Shown here piece by piece: positions 18,730-27,651 of a stretch of DNA of 64,000 nt (within the stretch, counting starts at the first letter, position 1; each line of letters opens with the position of its first letter). Below the pieces are notes generated by a model. That model was not told where the DNA came from. It did not search any database and saw nothing but the letters and a program-made list of their open reading frames with translations. Made by a program: the position numbers and the translations under genes. The DNA is from Vulcanimicrobium sp035943995. Lineage in GTDB: Bacteria > Vulcanimicrobiota > Vulcanimicrobiia > Vulcanimicrobiales > Vulcanimicrobiaceae. The stretch spans positions 62,001 through 126,000 of the forward strand of contig DASZBS010000114.1 of the NCBI GenBank assembly GCA_035943995.1, in the 5' to 3' direction.

Positions 18730-19790
18730 TCGCGCGCGACGCCGACACGATCGACGTTCGGCCCGAAGAGCGCGTCGACACCGCACGGCTCGAGCCGTAC
18801 CTGCACGCCCACCTCGACGGCGCGGTAGGGGCGCTGGAGCTGCGCCAGTTCGGCGGCGGTCACGCGAACCTCACGTACTTGATCCGGTTCGGCGAACGCG
18901 AGTGGGTGCTGCGGCGGCCGCCGCTCGGCCCCGTCGCGCCCGGCGCGCACGACATGCGGCGCGAGTACCGCGTGCTCTCCACGCTCAACCCCGGCTATCC
19001 GCTGGCGCCGCAAGCGTATCTGCTGTGCACGGACCACACCGTCATCGGTGCGGACTTCTTCGTGATGGAACGCCGGCACGGCATCGCGTTCCGGCGCGAC
19101 ATCCCGGCACCGTGGCGCGACCGTCCCGACGTGCTGCGCGGCGTCGGCGAGTCGCTCGTCGACAACCTCGCGACGCTGCACGCGGTCGATCCCGCGAGCG
19201 TCGGCCTAGACGAGCTCGGCAAACCCGACGGCTACATCGAACGCCAAGTGTACGGCTGGATCGAGCGCTGGCACAACGCGCTCACCGACGACGTCGGCGC
19301 GGCGGAGCCGTTCACCGGCTGGCTACGCCAGACGATCCCCGCCGCGAAGCGCACGGCGCTGCTGCACAACGACTACAAGCTGGACAACACGCTGCTCGAC
19401 GCGGAGAACCCGGCGAAAACGGTCGCGGTGCTCGACTGGGACATGTGCACGCGCGGCGAGCCGCTGATGGATTTCGGCGAGCTCCTCGCGCTCTGGGGCG
19501 AGAAGAACGACGGCGCGAGCGGGCTCCACGGCCGCATGCCGACGTGGCGCGACGGTTTCATGACGCGCCGCGACGCCGCGGAGCGCTACGCGCAAAAATC
19601 CGGTACGGACGTGAGTGATCTGCACTGGTACGTCGTGTTCAACTACTTCCGGTTCGCGGTGATTCTGCAGCAGATCTACATCCGCTACGTTCGCGGCCAG
19701 ACGCACGACGAGCGCTTCAAGGACATGGGCGCCGCGGTGAATGCCGTCATCGAGCACGGGCTCGCGCTGATCGACAGCGGCGACATCTAA
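18726..19790 (+). CDS. APH-like phosphotransferase (ACAD10/11 kinase type)
   Basis: A 354-residue protein-kinase-like phosphotransferase of the aminoglycoside phosphotransferase/choline kinase group. The Gly-rich start is QFGGGHANLTYLI, the catalytic loop LLHNDYKLDN near residues 217-226, and the metal-binding Asp in VAVLDWDMCTRGEP. The family member paired with acyl-CoA dehydrogenases is thought to phosphorylate 4-hydroxyacyl-CoA rather than antibiotics, and the operon here (ACAD, phosphatase, this gene) supports that reading. Its ATG overlaps the end of the histidine phosphatase frame. Confidence 0.88.
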   Translation: MIARDADTIDVRPEERVDTARLEPYLHAHLDGAVGALELRQFGGGHANLTYLIRFGEREWVLRRPPLGPVAPGAHDMRREYRVLSTLNPGYPLAPQAYLLCTDHTVIGADFFVMERRHGIAFRRDIPAPWRDRPDVLRGVGESLVDNLATLHAVDPASVGLDELGKPDGYIERQVYGWIERWHNALTDDVGAAEPFTGWLRQTIPAAKRTALLHNDYKLDNTLLDAENPAKTVAVLDWDMCTRGEPLMDFGELLALWGEKNDGASGLHGRMPTWRDGFMTRRDAAERYAQKSGTDVSDLHWYVVFNYFRFAVILQQIYIRYVRGQTHDERFKDMGAAVNAVIEHGLALIDSGDI

Positions 19791-19800
19791 GGCGCGGTCG

Positions 19801-20229
19801 CTACGCGTACGTTATCGACTTCACCGTGAGCTTGCGGTCGCCGGCGGGGCGGTGCCACACGACGTGGTCGCCCGCGCGCGCGCCGATCAGCGCTTTCGCG
19901 AGCGGGGAGGTGGAGCCGATCTTGCCCGCTTTGACGTCGGCCTCGTCCTCGCCGACGATCGTGTACGTCTGCTGCTTGCGTGAGCTGTCGCTCACGACGA
20001 CGGTCGCGCCGAACGCGACGACGCTGCGGTCCTCCGGCGGCTCCACGACGACGGCCGCGTCGATGCCGTGCTGGATCCGCTCGCGCTCGCGCGGATCTTC
20101 GACCGCGTCGAAGCGCGCGCGCAGCTGCGCCAGGCCGGCGGCGGTGAGGTAGTTCGGCCCGGTTCGTGCCGGCGGGACGATCTCGGGTTCGGGCGCGTCC
20201 TCGCGCTCCTTGGTGAAGGCCCGGCTCAT
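19801..20229 (-). CDS. GreA/GreB-family factor with shortened coiled coil
   Basis: A 142-residue relative of GreA/GreB. The C-terminal FKBP-like domain is intact (GATVVVSDSSRKQQTYTIVG, then STSPLAKALIGARAGDHVVW). The N-terminal coiled coil, which in Gre factors enters the RNA polymerase secondary channel and stimulates RNA cleavage, is cut down to about 30 residues (LTAAGLAQLRARFDAVEDPR...). It probably still binds polymerase near the secondary channel, as Rnk and other short-coil relatives do, but may not promote cleavage. It is convergent with the kinase gene, 10 nt apart. Confidence 0.82.
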   Translation of the reverse strand: MSRAFTKEREDAPEPEIVPPARTGPNYLTAAGLAQLRARFDAVEDPRERERIQHGIDAAVVVEPPEDRSVVAFGATVVVSDSSRKQQTYTIVGEDEADVKAGKIGSTSPLAKALIGARAGDHVVWHRPAGDRKLTVKSITYA

Positions 20230-20275
20230 GCCTCATTGTACCAGAGAACGCGGGCGCCCGCCGCGCGCGGGCGGC

Positions 20276-21553
20276 TTAGAGCCCGCCTACGCCGTTGGGA
20301 GAGCCGAGGCCGGTGGCGTACGTGTAGCGGCCCTGCGTGGTCAGCGGGTGGAACGAGCCGCGGCGCGCGTAGGAGTAGGAATACCAGGGCCCCGCCGGCG
20401 TGCCGGAGAGCGCGTACGCGCCCGCGATGAGCGGCGCGCCGACGCTGGTGCCGCCGGCCACGAGCCAGCCGCCGGCCTGGGCGTCGAACATCGACACGCC
20501 GGTCTGCGGGTCGGCGACCGCGGCGACATCGACGCCGGAGCGCGTCTTGCACGGGATGCTCTGCCACGCCGGCCGCTTCACGTACGCGCTGCAGCCGTGG
20601 CCGCCGTACTTCCACGCGCTTTCGTTCCACGCGCCGCCGCTGCGGGCGAGCGTCGTCCCGCCGACCGCGGTGACGTACGGCGACACGGCCGGGTACGTCG
20701 GGTAGCTGCGGTCGCCCGACGCCGCGGTGATCGCGACGCCCGGGTGGCGGTAGTGCACGTCCTCGCCGCTCTGGGCGGACCATTCCGGTGCGTAGTAGCT
20801 GTTGCTGACGACCTTCGCGCCCAGCGCGACGGCGGTGTCGACGCCGGCGCCGAGATCGTCCATCAGCGCCGAGTCGGCCTCGACGAGCAGGATCGAGCAG
20901 CGCGGGCACGCGGCCGACACCATGTCGAGGTCGAGCGCGATCTCTTGCGCCCAGCCGGCGTTCGGAGCGGGGTATGCGGCATGCCCGCGCTGGTCGACCT
21001 TGCGGAAGCAGCCGTTGTCCGACGTGCAGGGCGGCAGACCGAACGCGGCGCGGTACACGGCGAGATCCGACTCCGCCGCCGGGTGGTCGTACGCGTCGAC
21101 GATCGCGACCACGCCGCCCGCGTTCTGGGCCGGCAGCGCGTAGGCGGCCTGGAGGTCGGCGGGGTGCAGGCCGTTGATCAGGGCCGGTGCCAGGCCCGGA
21201 TCGGGGACGGCCGGGACGTTGAGGTTGATCGCGAGCGTGCAGGACGCGCTCCCGGCGCCGGGCAGACCCGAGCAGGCGAACTGCGCGCCGGGCAGACCGT
21301 TCGCGTCCTCGCCCGGCATGCCCATCGCGGTGTCGCCCGGCATGCCCATCGCGGTGTCGCCGGGCATCCCCATCGCCGTGTCGCCGGGCATCCCCATCGC
21401 CGTGTCCGACGACGTGCGCGACTGCGGCGCCGTGACGGGACCGGCGTGCCGCGCGGGAACGGCGCCGGCGCCGGCGCACGCGGCAAGCGCCGCGACCGAT
21501 AAGATCGCCAGCGTCCGGGAAACCGAGACGGTCAGACCGCGAATTTCGGGCAT
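20276..21553 (-). CDS. S53-like secreted peptidase lipoprotein with DTAMGMPG repeat
   Basis: A 425-residue lipoprotein (lipobox LAAC near residues 23-26) with a sedolisin-like catalytic fold. The Glu/Asp pair is in QEIALDLD, the oxyanion Asp in AASGDRSYP, and the nucleophile Ser in VAGGTSVGAPLIAG. There is no recognisable pro-domain; instead the N-terminus has four copies of DTAMGMPG followed by EDANGLPG. Loss of the propeptide suggests either constitutive activity or a non-proteolytic role. It is divergent from the MalT-like regulator gene with 92 nt between them, so the regulator may control it; that is inference. Confidence 0.85.
   Translation of the reverse strand: MPEIRGLTVSVSRTLAILSVAALAACAGAGAVPARHAGPVTAPQSRTSSDTAMGMPGDTAMGMPGDTAMGMPGDTAMGMPGEDANGLPGAQFACSGLPGAGSASCTLAINLNVPAVPDPGLAPALINGLHPADLQAAYALPAQNAGGVVAIVDAYDHPAAESDLAVYRAAFGLPPCTSDNGCFRKVDQRGHAAYPAPNAGWAQEIALDLDMVSAACPRCSILLVEADSALMDDLGAGVDTAVALGAKVVSNSYYAPEWSAQSGEDVHYRHPGVAITAASGDRSYPTYPAVSPYVTAVGGTTLARSGGAWNESAWKYGGHGCSAYVKRPAWQSIPCKTRSGVDVAAVADPQTGVSMFDAQAGGWLVAGGTSVGAPLIAGAYALSGTPAGPWYSYSYARRGSFHPLTTQGRYTYATGLGSPNGVGGL
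21312..21407. repeat. Tandem 24-bp repeat, four copies, in coding sequence
   Basis: Four head-to-tail 24-bp units at 21312, 21336, 21360 and 21384 encode DTAMGMPG on the minus strand. Units 1-2 share one version and units 3-4 another (GCGGTG versus GCCGTG, and ATGCCC versus ATCCCC), which suggests a pairwise duplication. Copy number would be expected to vary between strains. Confidence 0.9.
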
Positions 21554-21645
21554 GTTCCGGCAGGAGGCTCCTGTAAGGGCACGTTTGCTTCGGCGCCTAT
21601 ACCCACGAAACGGGGGATGGACGGCCGCGAACCGGCGAACACCGC

Positions 21646-24225
21646 GTGATCGCCGTCACTCGTCTGCTGCGCGCGCGAATCAACGATCGTCTGGCCCGTG
21701 CCGCGCGCTTCCCGGTCACGCTCATCGTCGCGCCCGCCGGCTTCGGCAAGAGCGTCGCGCTGCGCGATTTCGTGGAGACCGCGCGGCTCGACGCGGTGCG
21801 CTACGACGTCGCGCGCGACGACCGCACGCTGATGGCGTTCGTGCACGGGCTCAGCGCGGCGCTCGAGCCTGTCGCGCCGACGGCGCTCGCCGCATTCCCG
21901 ACGATGCAGCAGCGCATGATGGGCGTCGCCGACCCGGTGCGCGAGCTCGGCGACTGGTTCGCGGAACACCTCAAGCGCACGGTCTGCACCGTCGTGATCG
22001 ACGACTTGCACTATGCCGCGACCGATCCGAACACCGTCGCACTGCTGCTGGACCTCATCGAACGAACCACGGAGCGCATCCGCTGGATCGTCGCGACGCG
22101 CTCCGACGCGGGCTTGCCGATCGCGTCGTGGGTCGGGTACGGCCGCATGGACTTGCCCGTCGGCGAAGACGATCTGCGCTTCACCGCCGAGGAGGCGCTC
22201 GCGACCGCCGACGACGCGGAAGCGCCCGCCGATCTGGCCGAGGTCGAAGCGCTGCGCGAGCTGACCGCGGGCTGGCCGATCGCGCTGTCGATCGCGCTGC
22301 GCACCCGCACGCACGCGTCGGACCTGCGCGCCGCCGCGAGCGGGACGCGCGAGATGGTGTACCGCTACCTCGCCGAGCAGGTGTTCGCGGGGCTGACGCG
22401 CGCGCAGCAGCGCTTCCTGACGCGCAGCAGCGTGTTCGCGACGTTCGACGTCGGCATCGCCGAGGCGCTCGGCGCCACGCCGGAGTTTCTCGCCGAGCTG
22501 CGGCGCAGCGTCACGTTCTTGAGCACGACGTCCCCGACCGAGTACCGGTATCACGACCTCTTTCGCGACTTCCTCGAGCGCGAGCTGCGGCGCGCCGGTG
22601 CGACGGGATGGTACGACGCGCACGTCGCCGCCGGCGAGCTGCTTGAAACGCGGCGCGGCGCCGATGCGAGCGCGCTCGCGCTGTACGCGAAAGTCGGCGC
22701 GGTCGACTCGATCGTGCGCGTGATCGAACGCGACGGGATCGCGCTGCTCGAGCGCGGCGAGGGTGAGACCGTCGCGCTCGCGCTCGACGCCGTGCCCGAG
22801 GCGCAGCGCTCCGCCAACGCCGCGGTGATCGGCGTGCGCGCGATGCTCGACGCGAACCGCGGGCGCTTCGACGTCGCCGAGCGCGGCTTCGTCGCCGCCA
22901 TCGATCGCGCCGCCGCGCTCGAGCTGCGCATCGCGCTCGTCCACCGCTACGCGATCGAGCTGGTGCGCCAGGACCGCGACTGCGCCGACCTGCTCGAACC
23001 GTACGCGCACGACGAAACGCTGGCGCTGGAGGTGCGCGTCCCGATCCTCGGCACGCTGGCGACGGCCTACGTGCGCGCCGCGCGCGCGAACGACGGCTTC
23101 GCGACGATCCGCAAAGCGCTCGACCTGGTCGAGCCGCTGGGCGACGACGTGCGCGCGCGGCTGTACCAGCAAGCCGCGTACGTGTACCAGTACGCGCCGA
23201 CGCACGAGCGCGTGCGCACGTACGCGACGCTCGCGGTGGAGCTCGCGACGGCGCGCGGTTTGTACGAGGTCGCGGCGCGCGCGTACAGCGTGCTCTACAC
23301 CGTCGTCAACGACGAGGACGACGATCCCATCGCGACGCTCGCGATCTTGGACAAGCTCGAAGAGGCCGCGCGCAAAGGTGCGAGCCGGCAAGCGCGCTTC
23401 TTCGGCTTCGTCGCGTCGTACGCGATCGAGGTGGAGCGCGGCGACGATCCGGCGCTCGAACGGCTCGACCGCGAGCTGGACGACGACGGCGCCGCGCCGC
23501 CGCCCGCGCGCGCGCAGACGCTGTTTCCGGCGCAGGCGATGCGCGAGGCGTGGAGCGGTAACTTTCGCGGCGCGTACGAGCTGCTCGCGGGGACGGCGCC
23601 GGCGCAGGCCAGCGACGAACGGCGCGCGCTGCGCGGCGCGGAGATCGCGTTGTACGCGTTCGCGGCCGGATTGCAAGCCGAAGGCGACGAGGCGCTGCAC
23701 GATGCGGCCGCGGCGCTCGGCCGCTGCACGCGCCCGTCGCTGCGCATCGTGCGCTCGCATCTCGTCATGGCGCTCGCCGAGCTCGTGCGCGGGCGGTCGT
23801 CGGTGGCGCACCGCTCGCTGGCCGAGGCGGAGCGGTTGTCGACGCCCGCGATGCGGCGGCTGCGCGCGCTCGCGCACGCGGTGCGCGCGATGGAGCGCGT
23901 GCAGCTCGAACAGGCGGAGCCCGCGACGCTGGCCGCCGCGCTGGAACGCCTGCGCGCCGAGCACTTCGGCGGCATGGCGCGGCTGCTCGCGGCGCTCCCG
24001 GTCGCGCGCGGCGAAGAGCCCGGCTACACGCAGCTCACGCCGTCGGAGCGCGAGATCTTGCAATTGCTCGCCAAAGGCGCGAGCACCAAAGACGTCGCCG
24101 CGCGCACCGGCCGCAGCCCGCAGACCGTCGACACGCACATTCGCTCGATCTGCCGCAAGCTCAACTGCAGCGGGCGGCGCGAAGCGATCGCGATCGCGAC
24201 GGGCGCCGGCTGGGTGAGCGTTTAG
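21646..24225 (+). CDS. MalT-like (LAL/STAND) LuxR-family transcriptional regulator
   Basis: An 859-residue regulator of the large ATP-binding LuxR type. The P-loop is VAPAGFGKSVAL near residues 29-40 and Walker B-like TVVIDDLHYA near 108. The middle 400 residues form helical TPR-like repeats for ligand sensing, and the C-terminal LuxR helix-turn-helix is LTPSEREILQLLAKG...TVDTHIRSICRKL. The start is GTG 21646. Known members multimerise when bound to ATP plus an inducer and activate promoters. It is divergent from the S53-like lipoprotein gene. The 3' end overlaps the convergent PEBP gene by 4 nt. Confidence 0.9.
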   Translation: MIAVTRLLRARINDRLARAARFPVTLIVAPAGFGKSVALRDFVETARLDAVRYDVARDDRTLMAFVHGLSAALEPVAPTALAAFPTMQQRMMGVADPVRELGDWFAEHLKRTVCTVVIDDLHYAATDPNTVALLLDLIERTTERIRWIVATRSDAGLPIASWVGYGRMDLPVGEDDLRFTAEEALATADDAEAPADLAEVEALRELTAGWPIALSIALRTRTHASDLRAAASGTREMVYRYLAEQVFAGLTRAQQRFLTRSSVFATFDVGIAEALGATPEFLAELRRSVTFLSTTSPTEYRYHDLFRDFLERELRRAGATGWYDAHVAAGELLETRRGADASALALYAKVGAVDSIVRVIERDGIALLERGEGETVALALDAVPEAQRSANAAVIGVRAMLDANRGRFDVAERGFVAAIDRAAALELRIALVHRYAIELVRQDRDCADLLEPYAHDETLALEVRVPILGTLATAYVRAARANDGFATIRKALDLVEPLGDDVRARLYQQAAYVYQYAPTHERVRTYATLAVELATARGLYEVAARAYSVLYTVVNDEDDDPIATLAILDKLEEAARKGASRQARFFGFVASYAIEVERGDDPALERLDRELDDDGAAPPPARAQTLFPAQAMREAWSGNFRGAYELLAGTAPAQASDERRALRGAEIALYAFAAGLQAEGDEALHDAAAALGRCTRPSLRIVRSHLVMALAELVRGRSSVAHRSLAEAERLSTPAMRRLRALAHAVRAMERVQLEQAEPATLAAALERLRAEHFGGMARLLAALPVARGEEPGYTQLTPSEREILQLLAKGASTKDVAARTGRSPQTVDTHIRSICRKLNCSGRREAIAIATGAGWVSV

Positions 24226-24761
24226 CGCTCCGCGGTGCCCATCAGCTCGCCGAGCGCGCTCACGTGGCCCGCGACCGCGTCGAGCAATCGCCCGCGCGTC
24301 GGCGGCTGGTCGAAGCGCGGCACGTAGTCGACCGCGAGCAGCGTGAACACGTAGCGGTGCGGTCCGTGGCCGCGGATCGGCGCGGGCGCGATGTAGTGCA
24401 AACCGCCGCCGCCGTTGTAGCCCATCGTCACGCCGTCGTGCTTGCCGTCGAGCGCGTTCTGCTCGAGCGACGTCGCCGCGGGCGAGATCTCGTAGACGAT
24501 CGCGTGCGTGAGCGGGCGCGGGAACGGCACGTCGACGTCTTCCACCACCATCACGAGCGTCTTCGCTTCGGGCGGTACGCCGCTCCACTCCAGCGGCGGC
24601 GAGCCGTCGATGGGCATGTGGGCGCCGAACGCGAACGCCGGGCTGCGCAGCTCGATCGTGCGCGGCACCCCGTTGAAGCGGATGTCCTCGGCGACGCGCA
24701 AGTCGGGACCCGCGCGCCAGCGCCGGATGCTGCGCCCGAAGAAGCGCAAGATCTTTTCCAT
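24222..24761 (-). CDS. YbhB/YbcL-type PEBP family protein
   Basis: A 179-residue phosphatidylethanolamine-binding/Raf-kinase-inhibitor-like protein. Ligand-site pieces are PPLEWSGVPPEAKTLVMVVE, DVDVPFPRPLTHAIVY and GPHRYVFTLLAVD. The ATG at 24761 shares its A with the TGA of the MFS gene (TGATG), so it is the coupled second gene of that operon. The basic first 20 residues (EKILRFFGRSIRRWRAGP) are an extension beyond the usual fold. The bacterial role is unsettled. A second, shorter, apparently exported PEBP protein is at 39172. Confidence 0.88.
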   Translation of the reverse strand: MEKILRFFGRSIRRWRAGPDLRVAEDIRFNGVPRTIELRSPAFAFGAHMPIDGSPPLEWSGVPPEAKTLVMVVEDVDVPFPRPLTHAIVYEISPAATSLEQNALDGKHDGVTMGYNGGGGLHYIAPAPIRGHGPHRYVFTLLAVDYVPRFDQPPTRGRLLDAVAGHVSALGELMGTAER

Positions 24762-25930
24762 CACGCCGGCGTCAGCGCGGCGCGGCGCGCTTGGAGGATC
24801 CCCATCACCAGCGCGCCGGCGACCAGCGCGGTGATGATCGCCGCCGCGGGCGCCACGCCGAACGCGCCGAGCACGCCCGTCACGACGGGCGGCATGACGA
24901 AGCCGGCGAGGCTGTCGAGCCCGGAGACGACGCCGAGCACCGTCCCGCGGCGGTCGTCGGGCGACACGTCCGACGCGAGAGCCGGGAACGCGGCGTTGAC
25001 GACGCTCAGCCCCATGCCGAACAGCAGCAGCAGCACCGCGGCGAGCGCAAACGTGGTCGCGAACGGGACGAGCAAGAACGCGAGCACGCACAACCCCAAG
25101 CCGAGGTTGGTCGCGGCGCGGTTGCCCAGCGCGTCGACCAGCTTTCCGATCACCGTCACCTGCAGCGTCACTTGAAGGATGCCGAACGACGCGAACACGT
25201 ACGACGTCTCGGCGACGCCCCAGCCGAGCTGCTTGTTGAGGATCAGCGTCATCGACGCGAACCAGCCGTACATGCCCAGCGTGTACACCAGCCGCAGCCG
25301 CAGCACCGGCGCGACCGCCTTGTCGACCAGCGCGGCGAAGATGTCCCGCACGCCCACCGCGCTCGCGGCGTCGGCGGGCGCGCGGCCGCGCGACTCCGGT
25401 AGCATCACGATCGTCAGCACGAGCGTGACCACTTGCAGCGCCGCGGCGACCAGAAACGGCACCGCGAAGCCGTAGCGGTCGGCGAGCCAGCCGCCCGTCG
25501 CGGGGCCGAACACGAACCCGGCCGCGAACGCCGCGCCGACGTACGCGAACGCCTCGCCGCGCCGCTTCGGCTCGACCAGATCGCCGACGTACGCCTGCGT
25601 CACGCCGATGTTGCCGCCGGAGAGCCCTTCGAGCGCGCGCGAGAACAGCACCCACGGGATCGACGGCGCGAACGCGAGCAGCGTCCACGCGATCGTCGAG
25701 CCGATCTGCGACACGATCAGCACCATCTTGCGCCCGATGCGGTCGCTGACGTTGCCCCACACCGGCCCCGCGATGAGCTGGCACAGTGAGTACGTCGCGA
25801 ACACCACGCCGACCGTGACGTCCGGCGCGCCGAACTTCTTGACGAAGAACGGCATCAGCGGGATCAGGATGCTGAACCCGAGGATGTCGATGAAGGTGAT
25901 GCCGAGGATCGGGAGCAGCCGGACGAGCAC
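24761..25930 (-). CDS. MFS transporter, TetA-like DHA1 family
   Basis: A 389-residue, 12-segment major facilitator. The first segment (LPILGITFIDILGFSILIPL) and motif A (GNVSDRIGRKMVL) are typical of DHA1 tetracycline/multidrug exporters, as is motif C in GFVFGPATGGWLADRYGF. The start is GTG 25930, 38 nt from the divergent methyltransferase. There is no adjacent TetR-type regulator, so I would not assign a drug. The PEBP gene follows with a TGATG overlap. Confidence 0.88.
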   Translation of the reverse strand: MLVRLLPILGITFIDILGFSILIPLMPFFVKKFGAPDVTVGVVFATYSLCQLIAGPVWGNVSDRIGRKMVLIVSQIGSTIAWTLLAFAPSIPWVLFSRALEGLSGGNIGVTQAYVGDLVEPKRRGEAFAYVGAAFAAGFVFGPATGGWLADRYGFAVPFLVAAALQVVTLVLTIVMLPESRGRAPADAASAVGVRDIFAALVDKAVAPVLRLRLVYTLGMYGWFASMTLILNKQLGWGVAETSYVFASFGILQVTLQVTVIGKLVDALGNRAATNLGLGLCVLAFLLVPFATTFALAAVLLLLFGMGLSVVNAAFPALASDVSPDDRRGTVLGVVSGLDSLAGFVMPPVVTGVLGAFGVAPAAAIITALVAGALVMGILQARRAALTPA

Positions 25931-25968
25931 GTCGCCGTGCGTTCGTCGCGGGGTATAGCAGACCCACC

Positions 25969-26634
25969 ATGCCCGACGGCCTGCGCCTGCTTCCGGCGGA
26001 CGCGCTGATCCGCACGGGTCCGGTGGACCACGCGGACTGGAACTATCGCCCGCTGCTCGGGACGGTCTCGCGCGCGCGGTTCCGGCTCGCGCTGTCGCTG
26101 CTGCCCGCGCGCGTGGACGCGATCCTCGAGCTCGGCTACGGGTCCGGCGTGTTCGTGCCCAGCCTCGCGGCGCGGGCCCGGCACGTCGCGGGCTTCGACG
26201 TGCACGACCGCGCCGGCGCGGTCGCCGCGGTCCTGCGCGCGCGGGGGATCGAGGCCGACCTGCGCACCGGGGACGGTCGGGCGCTGCCGTTCGCGGACGG
26301 CGCGTTCGACGCGGTCGTCGCGGTCAGCGCGCTCGAGTTCGTCGAGGACCTCGACGGCGTCTGCGCCCAGGTCGTGCGGGTGCTCCGGCCCGGCGGCACG
26401 TTCGTGGTGGTCACGCCGGGCGAGTCGCCGCTGCTCGACCGCGCGCTTCGCTTGGCCACCGGCAAGGACGCGCGGACCGACTTCGGCGACCGCCGTTCGC
26501 GGGTCGAGCCGGCGCTGCGGCGGGCGTTCCGGGTGCGGCGAGAACGTGCGTTTCCGTTCGTTCTTGGCCGAATCATACCGGTGTACCGGGCTTTCCAATG
26601 TGATCCGGCGCATAAAGGAGCAGGCGCCGGGTAA
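25969..26634 (+). CDS. Class I SAM-dependent methyltransferase
   Basis: A 221-residue methyltransferase of the Methyltransf_11 type. Motif I is ILELGYGSGVFVPSL, motif II/post-I GFDVHDRAGAV, and motif IV FDAVVAVSALEFVEDL. The gene lies 60 nt upstream of the surface-glycan operon and points the same way, so it may methylate a sugar or lipid intermediate of that pathway; that is inference. The C-terminal 30 residues are basic. Confidence 0.85.
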   Translation: MPDGLRLLPADALIRTGPVDHADWNYRPLLGTVSRARFRLALSLLPARVDAILELGYGSGVFVPSLAARARHVAGFDVHDRAGAVAAVLRARGIEADLRTGDGRALPFADGAFDAVVAVSALEFVEDLDGVCAQVVRVLRPGGTFVVVTPGESPLLDRALRLATGKDARTDFGDRRSRVEPALRRAFRVRRERAFPFVLGRIIPVYRAFQCDPAHKGAGAG

Positions 26635-26694
26635 AAGTCCGGTACTTGTCGTCCCGGCAGTTGCCACGTTCCAAGGAGGGGAGTCGGGGGAGAT

Positions 26695-27651
26695 GTGTTC
26701 GTGTCGGTCCTGATCCCGGCTTACAACGAAGCCGCGATCATCGAGCGGACCTTGAGCACGGTGCGTGATCACTTGAGCACGCGCCCCGACGCGCATTCCT
26801 GGGAGATGCTGGTCGTCGACGACGGGAGCACCGACGGAACCGGCGACCTGGCCGAGGCGTTCGCGGCCGGCGACGAGCGCATCCGGGTCCTGCGCCACCG
26901 CACGAACTTCGGGCTGGGGCAGGCGCTGCGCTACGGCTTCGCCCAGGCCAAGGGCAACGTCGTCGTGACGCTGGACGCCGACCTGACCTACAGCGTCGAC
27001 CACATCGACCGGCTGCTCGACGCGTTCGAGGCGACGGGGGCGAAGATCGTGGTGGCGTCGCCGTACGCGCACGGCGGCGTGACGACCCGCGTGCCGTTCC
27101 GGCGACTGCTGCCGAGCCGGGTCGCCAACGTGCTGCTGGCCGCGGCCGCGAACGCGCACATCAGCACGTACACCGGCATGGTGCGCGCGTACGACACGCG
27201 GTTCTTGCGGTCGCTCAACGTGCGCGCGATGGGGATGGACGTCAACGCCGAGATCCTGCGCCAGGCGCAGATCCTGCGCGCGCGCATCGTCGAGATCCCG
27301 GCGCACCTCGACTGGTCCGCCGCCGGGCGCACCGCGGGCGCGTCGGGGCTGCGCATGCCGCGCACCACGGTCGCGGTCGCGATCTCCGCGTTCCTGTTCC
27401 GCCCCGTGATGTTCTTCATGGTGCCCGCGCTCGTGCTCGCCGTGTTCGCGGCGATCGCGTGGGGCTTCGCCGTCGCCGCCGGCCTGGGCGGGTTTCGTCT
27501 GCTCGCCGCGCTCGCGATCGTCGCGTCGCTCGCCGCCGTCCAGCTCGCCGGCTTCGCGTTCCTCGCGCTGCAAGCGAAGCGCAGCTTCGAGGACCTGTTC
27601 GTCCTCGGTACCGCCACCTATCGTTCGTTCCAGGAAGGATCCGCACCGTGA
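26695..27651 (+). CDS. Family 2 glycosyltransferase, polyprenyl-phosphate-sugar type
   Basis: A 318-residue GT2 enzyme. The nucleotide-sugar motifs are VLIPAYNEAAIIE, VVDDGSTDGT and VVTLDADLTY (metal-binding DxD). Two C-terminal membrane segments (VMFFMVPALVLAVFAAIAW and LLAALAIVASLAAVQLAGFAFLAL) make it like dolichyl/undecaprenyl-phosphate glycosyltransferases. GTG 26695 follows GGAGGGGAG; GTG 26701 is an alternative. It is the first gene of a seven-gene operon in which most consecutive genes overlap by 4 nt. Confidence 0.9.
   Translation: MFVSVLIPAYNEAAIIERTLSTVRDHLSTRPDAHSWEMLVVDDGSTDGTGDLAEAFAAGDERIRVLRHRTNFGLGQALRYGFAQAKGNVVVTLDADLTYSVDHIDRLLDAFEATGAKIVVASPYAHGGVTTRVPFRRLLPSRVANVLLAAAANAHISTYTGMVRAYDTRFLRSLNVRAMGMDVNAEILRQAQILRARIVEIPAHLDWSAAGRTAGASGLRMPRTTVAVAISAFLFRPVMFFMVPALVLAVFAAIAWGFAVAAGLGGFRLLAALAIVASLAAVQLAGFAFLALQAKRSFEDLFVLGTATYRSFQEGSAP

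Noticed and set aside
18726..19790. Aminoglycoside resistance gene
   Set aside because: The kinase fold is shared, but the operon with an acyl-CoA dehydrogenase points to acyl-CoA metabolism rather than antibiotic modification.
21532..24588. Very long minus-strand reading frame opposite the MalT-like gene
   Set aside because: It is Arg/Ala/His-rich with no domain and mirrors the codon bias of the real plus-strand gene; it is a shadow frame.
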